From positions 72,635 to 136,634 of the forward strand of contig CAZOZL010000007.1 of the NCBI GenBank assembly GCA_964584305.1: DNA of 64,000 bases. The letters run 5' to 3'. The DNA is from SB11 sp964584305 (GTDB taxonomy: Bacteria > Bacteroidota > Bacteroidia > UBA8524). Positions 25,954 to 35,197 of the stretch are shown here, one piece after another. Within the stretch, counting starts at the first letter, position 1. The number at the start of each line of letters is the position of its first letter. The position numbers and the translations under genes were made by a program. The notes beneath the pieces were generated by a model. It did no database searches. It worked only from the letters and a program-made list of their open reading frames with translations, and was not told the origin of the DNA.

Positions 25954-25990
25954 AGAGACTATCCCTTTAAAAAAAATATTACATTGCAAC

Positions 25991-27085
25991 GTGCAACAAA
26001 AAAGCCCATTTCGTAAAAAATTTACACGTAACAAACTGGCAGTGTTTGGTGCGGTATTTATAGCCTTAATGGTGGTTTTAGCAATATTTGCCTACGGTTT
26101 TATTCCTGATAAAAGTACTAATGCAAATGGTATGCAACTGTCCTTAGCATTGCAAAAACCTGGTTTTGTTATGAAATTTTTAAAAGTGCCTACTAATAGT
26201 GCACAAAAAAGCTGGATAAATAGCTTTTTTACAGGTGAGGAAGAAACCCATGCGTTTATTCCTATTGAGAAATACAAAGCTATTGGCAATACCTTAATTG
26301 TAAGTGAATACTTGGGTATTGAGGGTAGGGAAGGACCTATCAGCAAATTTAGCTTTGCAGAGTTGGGCGTTAGCTCGTTGCAAGAAATAGACAGCCGTTT
26401 TATTATTACAAAAAAATATTGGCTGGGTACAGATCGTTTTGGGCGAGATATGCTTAGTCGTATGGTATTAGGGGCTCGTATATCCTTAGCCGTAGGCATT
26501 GTATCCGTAGCTATATCACTGCTAATAGGTATAGTACTGGGGGGCTTGGCGGGGTATTTTGGTGGCAAGGTTGATGCTGTGGTAATGTGGCTTATTAATG
26601 TAATATGGTCGCTGCCCACATTGCTAATGGTGATAGCCGTTAGCGTGGCATTGGGGAAAGGATTTTGGCAAATATTTATTGCTGTAGGGTTAACTATGTG
26701 GGTAGAAGTGGCACGGGTTGTGCGTGGGCAAGTAATAGCACTGCGCGAGAAGGATTATATAAAGGCAGCACAAATGCTGGGGTATAAAGATGTGCATATA
26801 ATTTTTAGGCATATTTTACCCAATGTTATTGCACCTGTTATAGTGATAGCTGCCGCTAATTTTGCTGCGGCTATATTGCTTGAAGCGGGATTGAGTTTTT
26901 TGGGTATTGGGGTGCAACCTCCTATACCCAGTTGGGGCATGATGATAAAAGAACATTATGGCTATATAGTGCTTGATACTGCATATCTTGCTATTATCCC
27001 TGGGGTGGCTATTATGTTATTGGTAATGGCATTTAACTTTGTGGGGAATGGCTTGCGGGATGCTTTGGATGTACGAATGAAATAG
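25991..27085 (+). CDS. ABC peptide/nickel-type transporter permease (OppC/DppC family)
   Basis: A 364-residue inner-membrane permease. After a first helix (KLAVFGAVFIALMVVLAIFA) comes a 100-residue periplasmic insert, longer than in proteobacterial OppC, then five more helices with the binding-protein-dependent permease signature (DYIKAAQMLGYKDVHIIFRH...LPNVIAPVI). The motif FGRDMLSRMVLGARISLAVG is typical of the C-type subunit. The start is GTG 25991. The B-type partner is 17 kb away (43662-44714), and no binding protein or ATPase is adjacent. A histidine kinase gene follows after 24 bp. Substrate not determinable. Confidence 0.92.
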   Translation: MQQKSPFRKKFTRNKLAVFGAVFIALMVVLAIFAYGFIPDKSTNANGMQLSLALQKPGFVMKFLKVPTNSAQKSWINSFFTGEEETHAFIPIEKYKAIGNTLIVSEYLGIEGREGPISKFSFAELGVSSLQEIDSRFIITKKYWLGTDRFGRDMLSRMVLGARISLAVGIVSVAISLLIGIVLGGLAGYFGGKVDAVVMWLINVIWSLPTLLMVIAVSVALGKGFWQIFIAVGLTMWVEVARVVRGQVIALREKDYIKAAQMLGYKDVHIIFRHILPNVIAPVIVIAAANFAAAILLEAGLSFLGIGVQPPIPSWGMMIKEHYGYIVLDTAYLAIIPGVAIMLLVMAFNFVGNGLRDALDVRMK

Positions 27086-27109
27086 TATTTTAGAAAGAGA
27101 TAAAAATTG

Positions 27110-30100
27110 ATGTCGAAATTTGGCTCGATAATAAGAAACCGTTGGGTATTGTTGTGTATAGCAGTTTTGTTACTGTCTATCAGCTATTATATTGATAGAG
27201 GGCAAGAAGCCAATAAAAGCAACTATACCGAAATAACCAACACCTTCCAAAATCATCTCAACAAGAAAGAAAAGAGTATTGAAAAACTACTTGCCAACGA
27301 CTCTTTATTATTAGGTACTGTACAAAAATATTTTACCCTTAAAAATAGTGAACAACTTGAGCGTAACAACCTTCTGCTATTGGCATATAGGGATACTTCT
27401 TTAGTTTTTTGGTCATCCAATGTTATCAACTCTGAAAAAATAAGATTAGAAACCAAGAGTGAAATTTCAGTATTAAAAACAGCGAATGGTTGGTATTTAT
27501 ACAAGCAGAAAAAAATAGGAGAGTACACCTTTGTAGCTCTCTACAATTTTTATAAACATTACCAATATAGCAACCGCTATTTGCAAAGTAGTTTTGCCAA
27601 AGATGTAGGCATAGACAATACTGCCGAACTTAGAAAAGAAGCTACCAAAGGCTTTGCACCCGTTAAAAGTATTTATGGTAAAAAACTGTTTTATATTGCT
27701 TTACACCCTTATAATTCCAGCTCGTTAAGTATCACAATAATTGTATTAACAATATTGGGGTTGTGGCTGTTTTTTGTATTTCTATCACACCAATACGAGT
27801 GGTTTTTACAAAACAACAAAAAAGTAGTAGGAACATTATTTTTTGCTTTGGTTTTGTTTGGTATTAAAATACTAATTGTTGATTTAGAGTTTCCCTCTTT
27901 TCTTCAATCTATAAAACTTTTTGACCCTGGTGTATTTGCATCAAAAGGGTTCTCATCACTTGGGGCACTTTTTGTAAATGTATTACTATTGTTTGTTTTT
28001 GTTTTTACCCTTTACAAGCAAAATATAACCCATGAAAGCATAAACAAACCCACCACAGTAAAAGCAAAGGCTTGGCTATTTATTCCTGCTTTTGTTTTGC
28101 TAATACTGTTTACCAGCTTTATTATTCAAACTATTCGTAGTATTATTTTAGACTCAAACATACCTTTTGATGTTTCTAATATATATCACTTTACACGGTT
28201 TAGTGTAATAGGCTTATTAATTACTGCTCTCTTAGTATCAGTACATTTTTTTGCAAGTAGCTTGGTGTATAGCCTAATGGAAAGGTATCGGCTAAGTACT
28301 AATAAATTCTTTGTATATGCACTAATAAGCGTGGCTTTTTATGCGCTATTTCAATATATAGATGTAGGTATTCGTATCACACTTTTAATACAAGCCCCCG
28401 CTTATGCTTTTGCCTTGCTGTTAGTATTGCAATTAAGCAAAGGACTTAAAATGCCTCAAAAAACATTAACCTTTGTTTTGGTGGTTTCTGTATTTGTGGC
28501 ATTACTTTTTTATAGGTATAACAATGAGAAAGAATATGCTAAACGCAAGCACTATGCAATACAGTTGGGCGACTCTAAAGATATTGAAGCCGAGAATATT
28601 TTTACTGATATTGAGCATCAAATAGCGAATGACCCACGCATATTTGGCTACTTCGCAAATGCAGTGTTTTCTAAGCGTGATATAGAAAAACACATTAAGC
28701 AACTTTATTTTTCGGGGTATTTAAGCAAGTACGATGTCGAAATTTTTGACTATGATACTTTGGGTAATTTTTACCGTGAGAATAATTACTATACCTACGA
28801 TTTTGTAAACAACCTGTATAATAATTTTTCGCAAACTACTCTAAGCAACTACTTCTACTATATTCTTTATCCATCAGTACGGTACTCATATATAGCCAAA
28901 TACGATTATTGTACAGCAGAGCGTACAATGGGCAGCTTGTACATCTTATTAAAACGAAAACTAATACAAGACCAAAGTTTATTTACCGAGTTATTATCAC
29001 AATCGGGCGGGGCTAATAAGTCGCCGCCGTATAGCTATTCTTATGCTTTATATCAAAACAACCGCTTGGTAAACAAAGGGGGAAAGTTTAATTATCCCTT
29101 AACTTTTGATATTGATACTGCTACCCATGAAGAGTTTGTAAACGTAGATGGATATAGCCATTTTGTGAAATACGAGCCTAACAATATTAGCATTGTAGTG
29201 AGCAAAAAAGAGAATGGAATATTGCAACCATTAGCAGTGTTTAGTTTCTTGTTTTTAATGCTACTGCTATTTATAGCCTTGTTGTTTGTATATAGTAACG
29301 TGATGTTAATGTTGGGGGCAGCATTATCAAACTATAAAGAGCGGTGGAAACCCCTTAATAGGTTTGCCAAGTTTATGAGCAAAATAACCCCGCTAAGTGG
29401 CATGAAAGGGCTTTTGTTTAGCACCCGTATACAGGTAACTATGTTTGCCTTGGTATCTACAATCTTGCTATTATCAGGCTATATATTTATGCGCTATATA
29501 GATTATAAATATGCTGAACGGCAGCAGGATAGAATGGTGCAAAAAATACGCTCTGTTTCAAGTGCTTTTGAAGATGAGGCACAGCTTGAAATGCAGTTCA
29601 TGCTTCCTACCGAACTCACCGCTCACATAAACCAAATTGGCGATTTTTATAAGACAGATATTAATTTTTATAACCTACGAGGTAGACTAATATCCTCCAC
29701 AAAAAATAAAATATTTAGTACTGGGCTAATAGCACGGCAAATTAATCCACAGGCGTATCAAAAACTGAATACCGAAAATCAATCGTTTTATATTCATGAT
29801 GAAAAGATTGGGACATTAAAATATATATCAGCCTATGTGCCTATTTTAGACTCTCGGCAAAATGTAGTAGCGTATATTAACCTGCCATTTTTTACTAATG
29901 AAGCCGAACTAAACGAGGAAATTTCCGCCTTCTTTGTCAACTTTGTTAACCTATATATTCTGTTTTTTTTAGTAGCCGCAGTAATCGCGTATTTTATTAC
30001 ACAACGTGTTACTGCCCCGCTAACGCTTATACAAAACAAGCTATCCATCTTTAGTTTAAGCAGTAAAAACGAAATTATTGAGTGGAACGAAGAGGATGAA

Positions 30101-30862
30101 ATAGGAGAGTTGGTGAAGCAGTATAATAAAATGATAATAGCCCTTGAGGATAGTGCCGATAAACTTGCCGAAAGCGAAAGAGAAGGTGCATGGCGTGAAA
30201 TGGCTAAGCAAATTGCCCACGAGATTAAAAACCCACTAACCCCCATGAAACTAAGCATACAGCACTTGCAAAGGGCATGGGTAGCCAAAGGAGATGATAT
30301 TGAAACTACTTTTAAACGGGTTACAACTGTTTTAATAGAACAAATAGATAGTTTATCAAACCTTGCGTCTGAGTTTTCGGCATTTGCAAAAATGCCCGAA
30401 CCTGTGGAAGAAGAATTGGAACTAAACAGACTATTACAGCTTGTAGCGTATTTATATGAAGACACAAAAAACTTAGAAGTACGTTTTTATAAAACAAACC
30501 AAGAGGTGAAAATATCTGCAGATAAAGACCAACTTTCGCGCGTGTTTAAGAATATTGTTACCAATGCCATACAAGCAATACCCGAAGGTGTAGAAGGGCG
30601 AATAGGCATAAATATTGTTGTGGAAAAAGAAAAAGGGATAGCAAAAATACTTATTAAAGACAATGGTAAAGGCATACCCAAAATACAAGGTAACAAGGTA
30701 TTTATCCCCAGTTTTAGTACCAAAACATCGGGCATGGGTTTAGGTTTAGCAATTTCTAAGAAGATAATAGAGAGTTTTAATGGTAAAATATATTTTGACT
30801 CTATTGAAGGCGAAGGCACTATTTTTTATGTAGAGTTGCCGCTATTTAGTAAAAATAATTGA
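27110..30862 (+). CDS. Large membrane histidine kinase, NtrY-like catalytic core
   Basis: A 1250-residue sensor kinase. One helix at residues 12-28, an extracytoplasmic region to about 200, then a bundle of some eight to nine hydrophobic helices between about 205 and 470, a second extracytoplasmic region (480-705), two more helix pairs with HAMP (VTAPLTLIQNKLSIFSLSSK), and the kinase core. The H-box HEIKNPLTPMKLS is near residue 1036 and the G boxes DNGKGIP and GMGLGLAIS follow. The core resembles NtrY. ATG at 27110 is preferred over the adjoining TTG. No response regulator is nearby. The signal is unknown; multi-helix input suggests a membrane or envelope cue. Confidence 0.9.
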   Translation: MSKFGSIIRNRWVLLCIAVLLLSISYYIDRGQEANKSNYTEITNTFQNHLNKKEKSIEKLLANDSLLLGTVQKYFTLKNSEQLERNNLLLLAYRDTSLVFWSSNVINSEKIRLETKSEISVLKTANGWYLYKQKKIGEYTFVALYNFYKHYQYSNRYLQSSFAKDVGIDNTAELRKEATKGFAPVKSIYGKKLFYIALHPYNSSSLSITIIVLTILGLWLFFVFLSHQYEWFLQNNKKVVGTLFFALVLFGIKILIVDLEFPSFLQSIKLFDPGVFASKGFSSLGALFVNVLLLFVFVFTLYKQNITHESINKPTTVKAKAWLFIPAFVLLILFTSFIIQTIRSIILDSNIPFDVSNIYHFTRFSVIGLLITALLVSVHFFASSLVYSLMERYRLSTNKFFVYALISVAFYALFQYIDVGIRITLLIQAPAYAFALLLVLQLSKGLKMPQKTLTFVLVVSVFVALLFYRYNNEKEYAKRKHYAIQLGDSKDIEAENIFTDIEHQIANDPRIFGYFANAVFSKRDIEKHIKQLYFSGYLSKYDVEIFDYDTLGNFYRENNYYTYDFVNNLYNNFSQTTLSNYFYYILYPSVRYSYIAKYDYCTAERTMGSLYILLKRKLIQDQSLFTELLSQSGGANKSPPYSYSYALYQNNRLVNKGGKFNYPLTFDIDTATHEEFVNVDGYSHFVKYEPNNISIVVSKKENGILQPLAVFSFLFLMLLLFIALLFVYSNVMLMLGAALSNYKERWKPLNRFAKFMSKITPLSGMKGLLFSTRIQVTMFALVSTILLLSGYIFMRYIDYKYAERQQDRMVQKIRSVSSAFEDEAQLEMQFMLPTELTAHINQIGDFYKTDINFYNLRGRLISSTKNKIFSTGLIARQINPQAYQKLNTENQSFYIHDEKIGTLKYISAYVPILDSRQNVVAYINLPFFTNEAELNEEISAFFVNFVNLYILFFLVAAVIAYFITQRVTAPLTLIQNKLSIFSLSSKNEIIEWNEEDEIGELVKQYNKMIIALEDSADKLAESEREGAWREMAKQIAHEIKNPLTPMKLSIQHLQRAWVAKGDDIETTFKRVTTVLIEQIDSLSNLASEFSAFAKMPEPVEEELELNRLLQLVAYLYEDTKNLEVRFYKTNQEVKISADKDQLSRVFKNIVTNAIQAIPEGVEGRIGINIVVEKEKGIAKILIKDNGKGIPKIQGNKVFIPSFSTKTSGMGLGLAISKKIIESFNGKIYFDSIEGEGTIFYVELPLFSKNN

Positions 30863-30905
30863 AAACCAAACACTTAATGCTGTAACTTGTCGTTACTGTT
30901 CTCAA

Positions 30906-32114
30906 ATGCGAATTATAAAACTTATAACAATAGCTTTTGCGCTACTCTTTTTTAGTACTTGCAAAAAAGATGAAAAGGCAGATGAAAATGCAGCACTTTC
31001 ATACCCTGCTACTTTCGTATTCAGTGTGGAAGGGGTTGAAGAAACAACGGCAGGTTTAGTTGCATTTAATAATATAAATGGAGAGTTTGTAGTTCAAAAT
31101 ACAAGATATTCCCCGAAATCTAAACGTACAAAAACCATTTTTTACACTATTGATAGTAAAAAAAATAGCGGTGTTAATATTATTAATAGCGTAAGTATAA
31201 TTTTTGATCAATCAGGTAATTATCAGCGAACGGGTAATATTCAAAATACTGATTTTGGGTATTATGGTATTTCAGCTTATACTAAACCTGTAACTTTTGA
31301 GACTGATTTTGTTATTCATCAATCATCTTGGACTACTCTCCAAGATGTTAGAAAATTTACCGAGAGCAATTTGGCTATCAGCAAAATAATGAAGGTAAAA
31401 GACGGGTATTTGTTAGTTGGCGCAAAAATTAATAGTGGAGATAGAAATGTTGTAGTTATAAAGTACGACCAATCATTAAACACAAAACTTTGGGAGAAAG
31501 AGTTTGGAGGCGCAGGGAATGATATGGCTATGGATGCTATAGAATTATGTGATGGAAATTATGGTATTTTAGCTTATACTTACAGTAAAGGTGCGGGTGA
31601 TAGGGATGTTTGGTATTTGAAATTGGATGTTGATGGAAGTTTAATTTCAGAATTAACGTACGGCGGGGTGGGATACGAAGAACCACAAAAAATAATTTCG
31701 ATGGTTGGAAACAACTGTGAGTTAATTATTGCAGGGCATTCATCAAGTTTTGGCGCACCAGAACATGATGGTTATATTTTAAAAATTAATGAAAATGGTG
31801 CTAAAATTTGGGAGAAAACCTTTGGTACTGCCAACCATGATGGTTTTAATACCATTACCAATATACCACAAACTAATAACTATATAGCAGCAGGCAGAAG
31901 TATGCAAGGCATGGGGCAACCTGAGGATGTTTTTGTGGTGTGTTTTGATGATAACGGTAATGAGTTGTGGCGAAAAAAATATGGAGACCCCACACAAACT
32001 GAACTGCCAGAAGATATTGTAGCGGACAGCGAGTTTTATTATTTAATGTGCAATAGGGTAGATGCAACGGGTAATTTTTCAGCAATATTTGTAAAGGATA
32101 AATTGGGGAATTAA
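30906..32114 (+). CDS. Lipoprotein with beta-propeller-like repeats
   Basis: 402 residues with a lipoprotein signal peptide: hydrophobic core then FFSTC with Cys19 followed by Lys-Lys-Asp. Residues 30-140 are of unknown type. From about 150 on there are four repeats of about 50 residues with the pattern KxYDxxxxxxWEKEFGGAGNDxA, then DGxYxxLAYTYSxGAGDRDVWYLK, found in surface proteins of Bacteroidota as blades of a propeller-like domain. No T9SS tail is present; the protein ends VKDKLGN. Convergent with rsmG, the two stop codons abutting. Function unknown. Confidence 0.78.
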   Translation: MRIIKLITIAFALLFFSTCKKDEKADENAALSYPATFVFSVEGVEETTAGLVAFNNINGEFVVQNTRYSPKSKRTKTIFYTIDSKKNSGVNIINSVSIIFDQSGNYQRTGNIQNTDFGYYGISAYTKPVTFETDFVIHQSSWTTLQDVRKFTESNLAISKIMKVKDGYLLVGAKINSGDRNVVVIKYDQSLNTKLWEKEFGGAGNDMAMDAIELCDGNYGILAYTYSKGAGDRDVWYLKLDVDGSLISELTYGGVGYEEPQKIISMVGNNCELIIAGHSSSFGAPEHDGYILKINENGAKIWEKTFGTANHDGFNTITNIPQTNNYIAAGRSMQGMGQPEDVFVVCFDDNGNELWRKKYGDPTQTELPEDIVADSEFYYLMCNRVDATGNFSAIFVKDKLGN

Positions 32115-32753
32115 CTATTTCCAAACCTGCACTATCGCTTTGGTTTCAAAAAAATCTTCATCAAAAAACTCTTTCAAACGATATTGTTTAATGTAGTTTT
32201 TAGGATTGATTTTTATAAATTCGTTTAGTTCTTCGTCTAAGTTTCCCCCTTTAAGGCAAAGTATTCCATTGGGCAAGGTATTTTTGTTCTCTTTTAAAAC
32301 TTTATGCTTCACCCATTCATAAAATGGAGTAAGTTTAGTTACGGCACGGCTAATAATAAAGTCGAATTTCCCTTCTACCATTTCAGCCCGCTCGTGGTAT
32401 GCCCTTACATTTTTTAAACCTAAAGTAGCGGCTACCTCATTCACCACCATTATTTTTTTACCGATAGAGTCAACCAAAACAAAAGTACACTGTGGAAATA
32501 GTATAGCTAATGGAATACCAGGGAAACCGCCGCCAGTACCCACGTCCAACAATTTAGTGTTGGGTTCAAAATCTATTATTTTGGCTATGCCCAAACTGTG
32601 TAATACATGGCGTTGATATAGTTGGTCAATATCTTTACGCGAGATTACATTTATTTTTTCGTTCCACTCCGTGTACAACGGCAAAAGTTGCGTAAACTGC
32701 TGTTGCTGTTTTTGGGTGATATTGGGAAAGTATTTAATAATTTGGTTGAGCAT
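32115..32753 (-). CDS. rsmG: 16S rRNA (guanine(527)-N7)-methyltransferase
   Basis: RsmG methylates G527 of 16S rRNA in the streptomycin-binding region. 212 residues with the SAM-binding motif LLDVGTGGGFPGIPLAI, and upstream the family signature WNEKINVISRKDIDQLYQRHVLHSLG. The later AVTKLTPFYEWVKHKV is also typical. It follows the glycosyltransferase gene after 7 bp and is likely co-transcribed with it. Confidence 0.96.
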   Translation of the reverse strand: MLNQIIKYFPNITQKQQQQFTQLLPLYTEWNEKINVISRKDIDQLYQRHVLHSLGIAKIIDFEPNTKLLDVGTGGGFPGIPLAILFPQCTFVLVDSIGKKIMVVNEVAATLGLKNVRAYHERAEMVEGKFDFIISRAVTKLTPFYEWVKHKVLKENKNTLPNGILCLKGGNLDEELNEFIKINPKNYIKQYRLKEFFDEDFFETKAIVQVWK

Positions 32754-32760
32754 AATAATA

Positions 32761-33879
32761 TTACCACATCCATTTTTTTTGACGGCTAAACAAGGTTCTT
32801 ATCCCTGTAAATAAATAATATATAAAGTAGAAAATATCTAAAAGAAGTATGCCCCAAATTAAGTCGCTTTCCTTTAATTTTCGCATAGCACCAAAAAACA
32901 CTATTAGCATTATTAGCCAGCGGCTACCAAAAATTATTGCGGTAATTTCTGGTTGTTGCCAAAGCGATATTAGCATAATTCCTAAAACAAAAAACAATAT
33001 ATGGCTAATGTTTAAAAGTGCCAGCCAAAATTTGTGTTCCAACTTGTAGTGCTTGCCCGTGTGCAAGTGGCGGCGTTTTTGTGCAAACCAGTCGCTCCAC
33101 TTTTTTTTGGGAACAGAAACGGTAAAAGCATTAGGGTGAATACTAATACGTGTATTTTTTTTTGTGGCTACTTCGTTTACAAACAAATCATCGTCGCCAG
33201 ATAGTATGTGGTTGTGGCTGGCAAACCCCTTTGTTTTAAAAAAAGTATTTTTTTGGTAGCTTAAATTACGCCCCACACCCATGTATGGGCTTTTTGCTAA
33301 GGCAAACGATAGGTATTGCAGGGCTGTATAAAATGTTTCGTACCGAATGAGGTAATTGAGTAAACCATCTTCTTTTTCATAAGCACCGTAGCCCAATACC
33401 AATTCAGTTTTTTGCGTATAGGCTTGTTGCATGGTGGTTATCCAGCTATCACTTGCGGGATAGCAATCTGCATCCGTCATTAATAAAACATCGTACTGTG
33501 CAGCTTTAATACCTAATGTAAGGGCAAATTTCTTCCCTTTTGGGTATCGTTCTTGCTCCTCTATAGTTACTATTTTCAGGTTTTTATGTTGAGTAGCTAA
33601 TTCTTTTAAAAACTCACCCGAAGCATCCCACGAGCAGTTATTCACCACAATAATTTCAAAAGTGGGGTAGTTTTGCGAAAAGAATTTAGGCAGATGCTGC
33701 GTTAAGTTTTTTAGCTCATTTTTGGCAACAATAATTACAGAAACAGGCTGTATTTCCTGAGTTCTTTTTGCAGGCTTATGCAACGCCAAGCGGCTAAACA
33801 CTGCTAAATAATATAGTATTTGTATAAGTGCAAAAAAGCCAAAAGCAATTTGTACCCCTTGCAACATACTTATCTCCAT
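32761..33879 (-). CDS. Family 2 glycosyltransferase, membrane-anchored
   Basis: Start taken at ATG 33879 (372 residues); a GTG at 33930 would add 17 residues. An N-terminal helix (QIAFGFFALIQILYYLAVFS) precedes a GT-A domain: PVSVIIVAKNELKNL, the DXD motif TDADCY, a second acidic cluster GDDDLFVNE, and a QKRRH motif replacing QxxRW. Two or three C-terminal helices follow. The layout is that of processive or polyprenyl-anchored GT2 enzymes of the inner membrane; donor and acceptor are not readable. Tightly linked to rsmG downstream. A TAnnTTTG match at 33885-33892 (minus) is too near the ATG to be trusted as its promoter. Confidence 0.88.
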   Translation of the reverse strand: MEISMLQGVQIAFGFFALIQILYYLAVFSRLALHKPAKRTQEIQPVSVIIVAKNELKNLTQHLPKFFSQNYPTFEIIVVNNCSWDASGEFLKELATQHKNLKIVTIEEQERYPKGKKFALTLGIKAAQYDVLLMTDADCYPASDSWITTMQQAYTQKTELVLGYGAYEKEDGLLNYLIRYETFYTALQYLSFALAKSPYMGVGRNLSYQKNTFFKTKGFASHNHILSGDDDLFVNEVATKKNTRISIHPNAFTVSVPKKKWSDWFAQKRRHLHTGKHYKLEHKFWLALLNISHILFFVLGIMLISLWQQPEITAIIFGSRWLIMLIVFFGAMRKLKESDLIWGILLLDIFYFIYYLFTGIRTLFSRQKKWMW

Positions 33880-34123
33880 TGCTACAAAAATAGGGGCAAA
33901 GCCTGTTAAGCTATTATTTTTAATGTCCACAGGCTATGGTGTAAATGTTAATAATTTATGAGGGTTTGAAATATTAAATTTCTGCTTTACGGTTTGTTTA
34001 CAAACAGTAAACAAAAAAACACCACACCATAGTTTGACCCTGCTCACTATGATAGCCTTACCGGCATTACTGTACTAATTTCTATTAAATAAGTATTGAA
34101 ATATAAGGGGAGGCTTAAACCTA

Positions 34124-35197
34124 TTACTCTAACACCAAAATTTCTACCCGCATATTGCGCTGGCTTTCTTTGAGAGTGCGGGCGTAGGGAACTCGAAGTT
34201 CTTTATTACTCATACCCCTATAACTCATGCGTTGGGGGGTTACTCCAAAATGCACCAAATAGTTATATACGGCAATGGCACGGCGTAGCGATAAATTGTA
34301 AAATATGTACTCCTCTACCTCAGTCATAGGTTTACGGTTTTTAGTATAGTTTATATGCCCTCTAATTTCTACTACTGTGTTAGTATCGCTTTGCATAAAA
34401 CGCAAAAGTTTTTGCAGTTCAGGGTGGGCTATCGGGCGAAACTCATCTTTGTTGGGAACAAAGTAAATACGTTCATAATCGAACCGTTTTTTTATGATTA
34501 GTTTTCTTAGATAACCGTGCTGAATTATCATTCCTTTTTTTATGTTTTTTGGAATTTTAAGAAGGTAGTTCTTAGCGATATAACCTTCTGCATCAAAATA
34601 AACGGTATAAGTACGCTCGGCTATGGCTGGCTGTATGTAGGTTTCAATATTACGATAGATTTTTATCTTATTTCTATCCACCTCTTTAGGCTTGGTGATA
34701 GCTACTTTTACCGTGCCTTTTATGGTTTGTTTTGTTTCAGCATCGTACAAAGTACCCGATAGTTGCAAACCACCATCAGGCATTGCGCCACTATAACTAT
34801 ACAGTTCCATCTCTACCCTGCGGTTCAATGCCCTTCCTGTATCTGTGGCATTATCACTTGCGGCTACTTTTTCGCCTTCCGAGTATGTTTTTATTAGCAC
34901 ATTTGGAACCCCTTTGCCTATTAGGTATTGTTTTACAGCGTGGGCTCTACTAAAGCCCAGCTTATCATTATACGGGTCAATATCTATAAAATCGGTATGA
35001 CCAGTAAGTTTTATAATAAAACCACCTTGTTGTGCTTTTATAGCTCTAAGAAAAGAGCTAAAGGCTCTGTTATCAGCAGGGCGTATATCATACTTATTAA
35101 AAGCAAAATATACTTTCTTTTTATAAATAGGTTTCTCTTGCCCCACCAGTGGCATAGCCAGCAGTAGCAAGGCAACTATATGTGCTAATCGTTTCAA
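34124..35197 (-). CDS. Secreted double-OmpA-domain protein (downstream paralogue)
   Basis: 357 residues with a signal peptide (MKRLAHIVALLLLAMPLVGQ). Residues 25-135 form an OmpA-like peptidoglycan-binding domain: VYFAFNKYDIRPADNR, TGHTDFIDIDPYNDKLGFSRAHAV (both ligand residues, the Asp of HTD and the Arg of SRA, are present) and RALNRRVEM. A middle beta region (about 145-235) follows. Residues 238-357 are a second OmpA-like domain, YFVPNKDEFRP, RGHINYTKN, LRRAIAVYNYL, NMRVEILVLE, in which HTD has become HIN. Its ATG overlaps the stop of the upstream paralogue by 4 bp. Periplasmic; no beta-barrel or lipobox. Role probably structural or sensory at the cell wall, by inference. Confidence 0.85.
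   Translation of the reverse strand: MKRLAHIVALLLLAMPLVGQEKPIYKKKVYFAFNKYDIRPADNRAFSSFLRAIKAQQGGFIIKLTGHTDFIDIDPYNDKLGFSRAHAVKQYLIGKGVPNVLIKTYSEGEKVAASDNATDTGRALNRRVEMELYSYSGAMPDGGLQLSGTLYDAETKQTIKGTVKVAITKPKEVDRNKIKIYRNIETYIQPAIAERTYTVYFDAEGYIAKNYLLKIPKNIKKGMIIQHGYLRKLIIKKRFDYERIYFVPNKDEFRPIAHPELQKLLRFMQSDTNTVVEIRGHINYTKNRKPMTEVEEYIFYNLSLRRAIAVYNYLVHFGVTPQRMSYRGMSNKELRVPYARTLKESQRNMRVEILVLE

Noticed and set aside
26092..26619. A 175-codon open frame antisense to the OppC-like gene
   Set aside because: Sense strand carries all permease motifs; the antisense frame shows no domain and is rich in shadow residues.
29833..30465. A 210-codon open frame antisense to the histidine kinase
   Set aside because: Composition is Ser/Leu/Ile-rich as expected of the shadow of an AT-rich coding strand; no start signal or family resemblance, and the sense frame is clearly real.
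33885..33892. Minus-strand TATTTTTG as promoter of the GT2 gene
   Set aside because: It sits only 6 bp from the chosen ATG, leaving no room for a leader; probably chance in AT-rich DNA.
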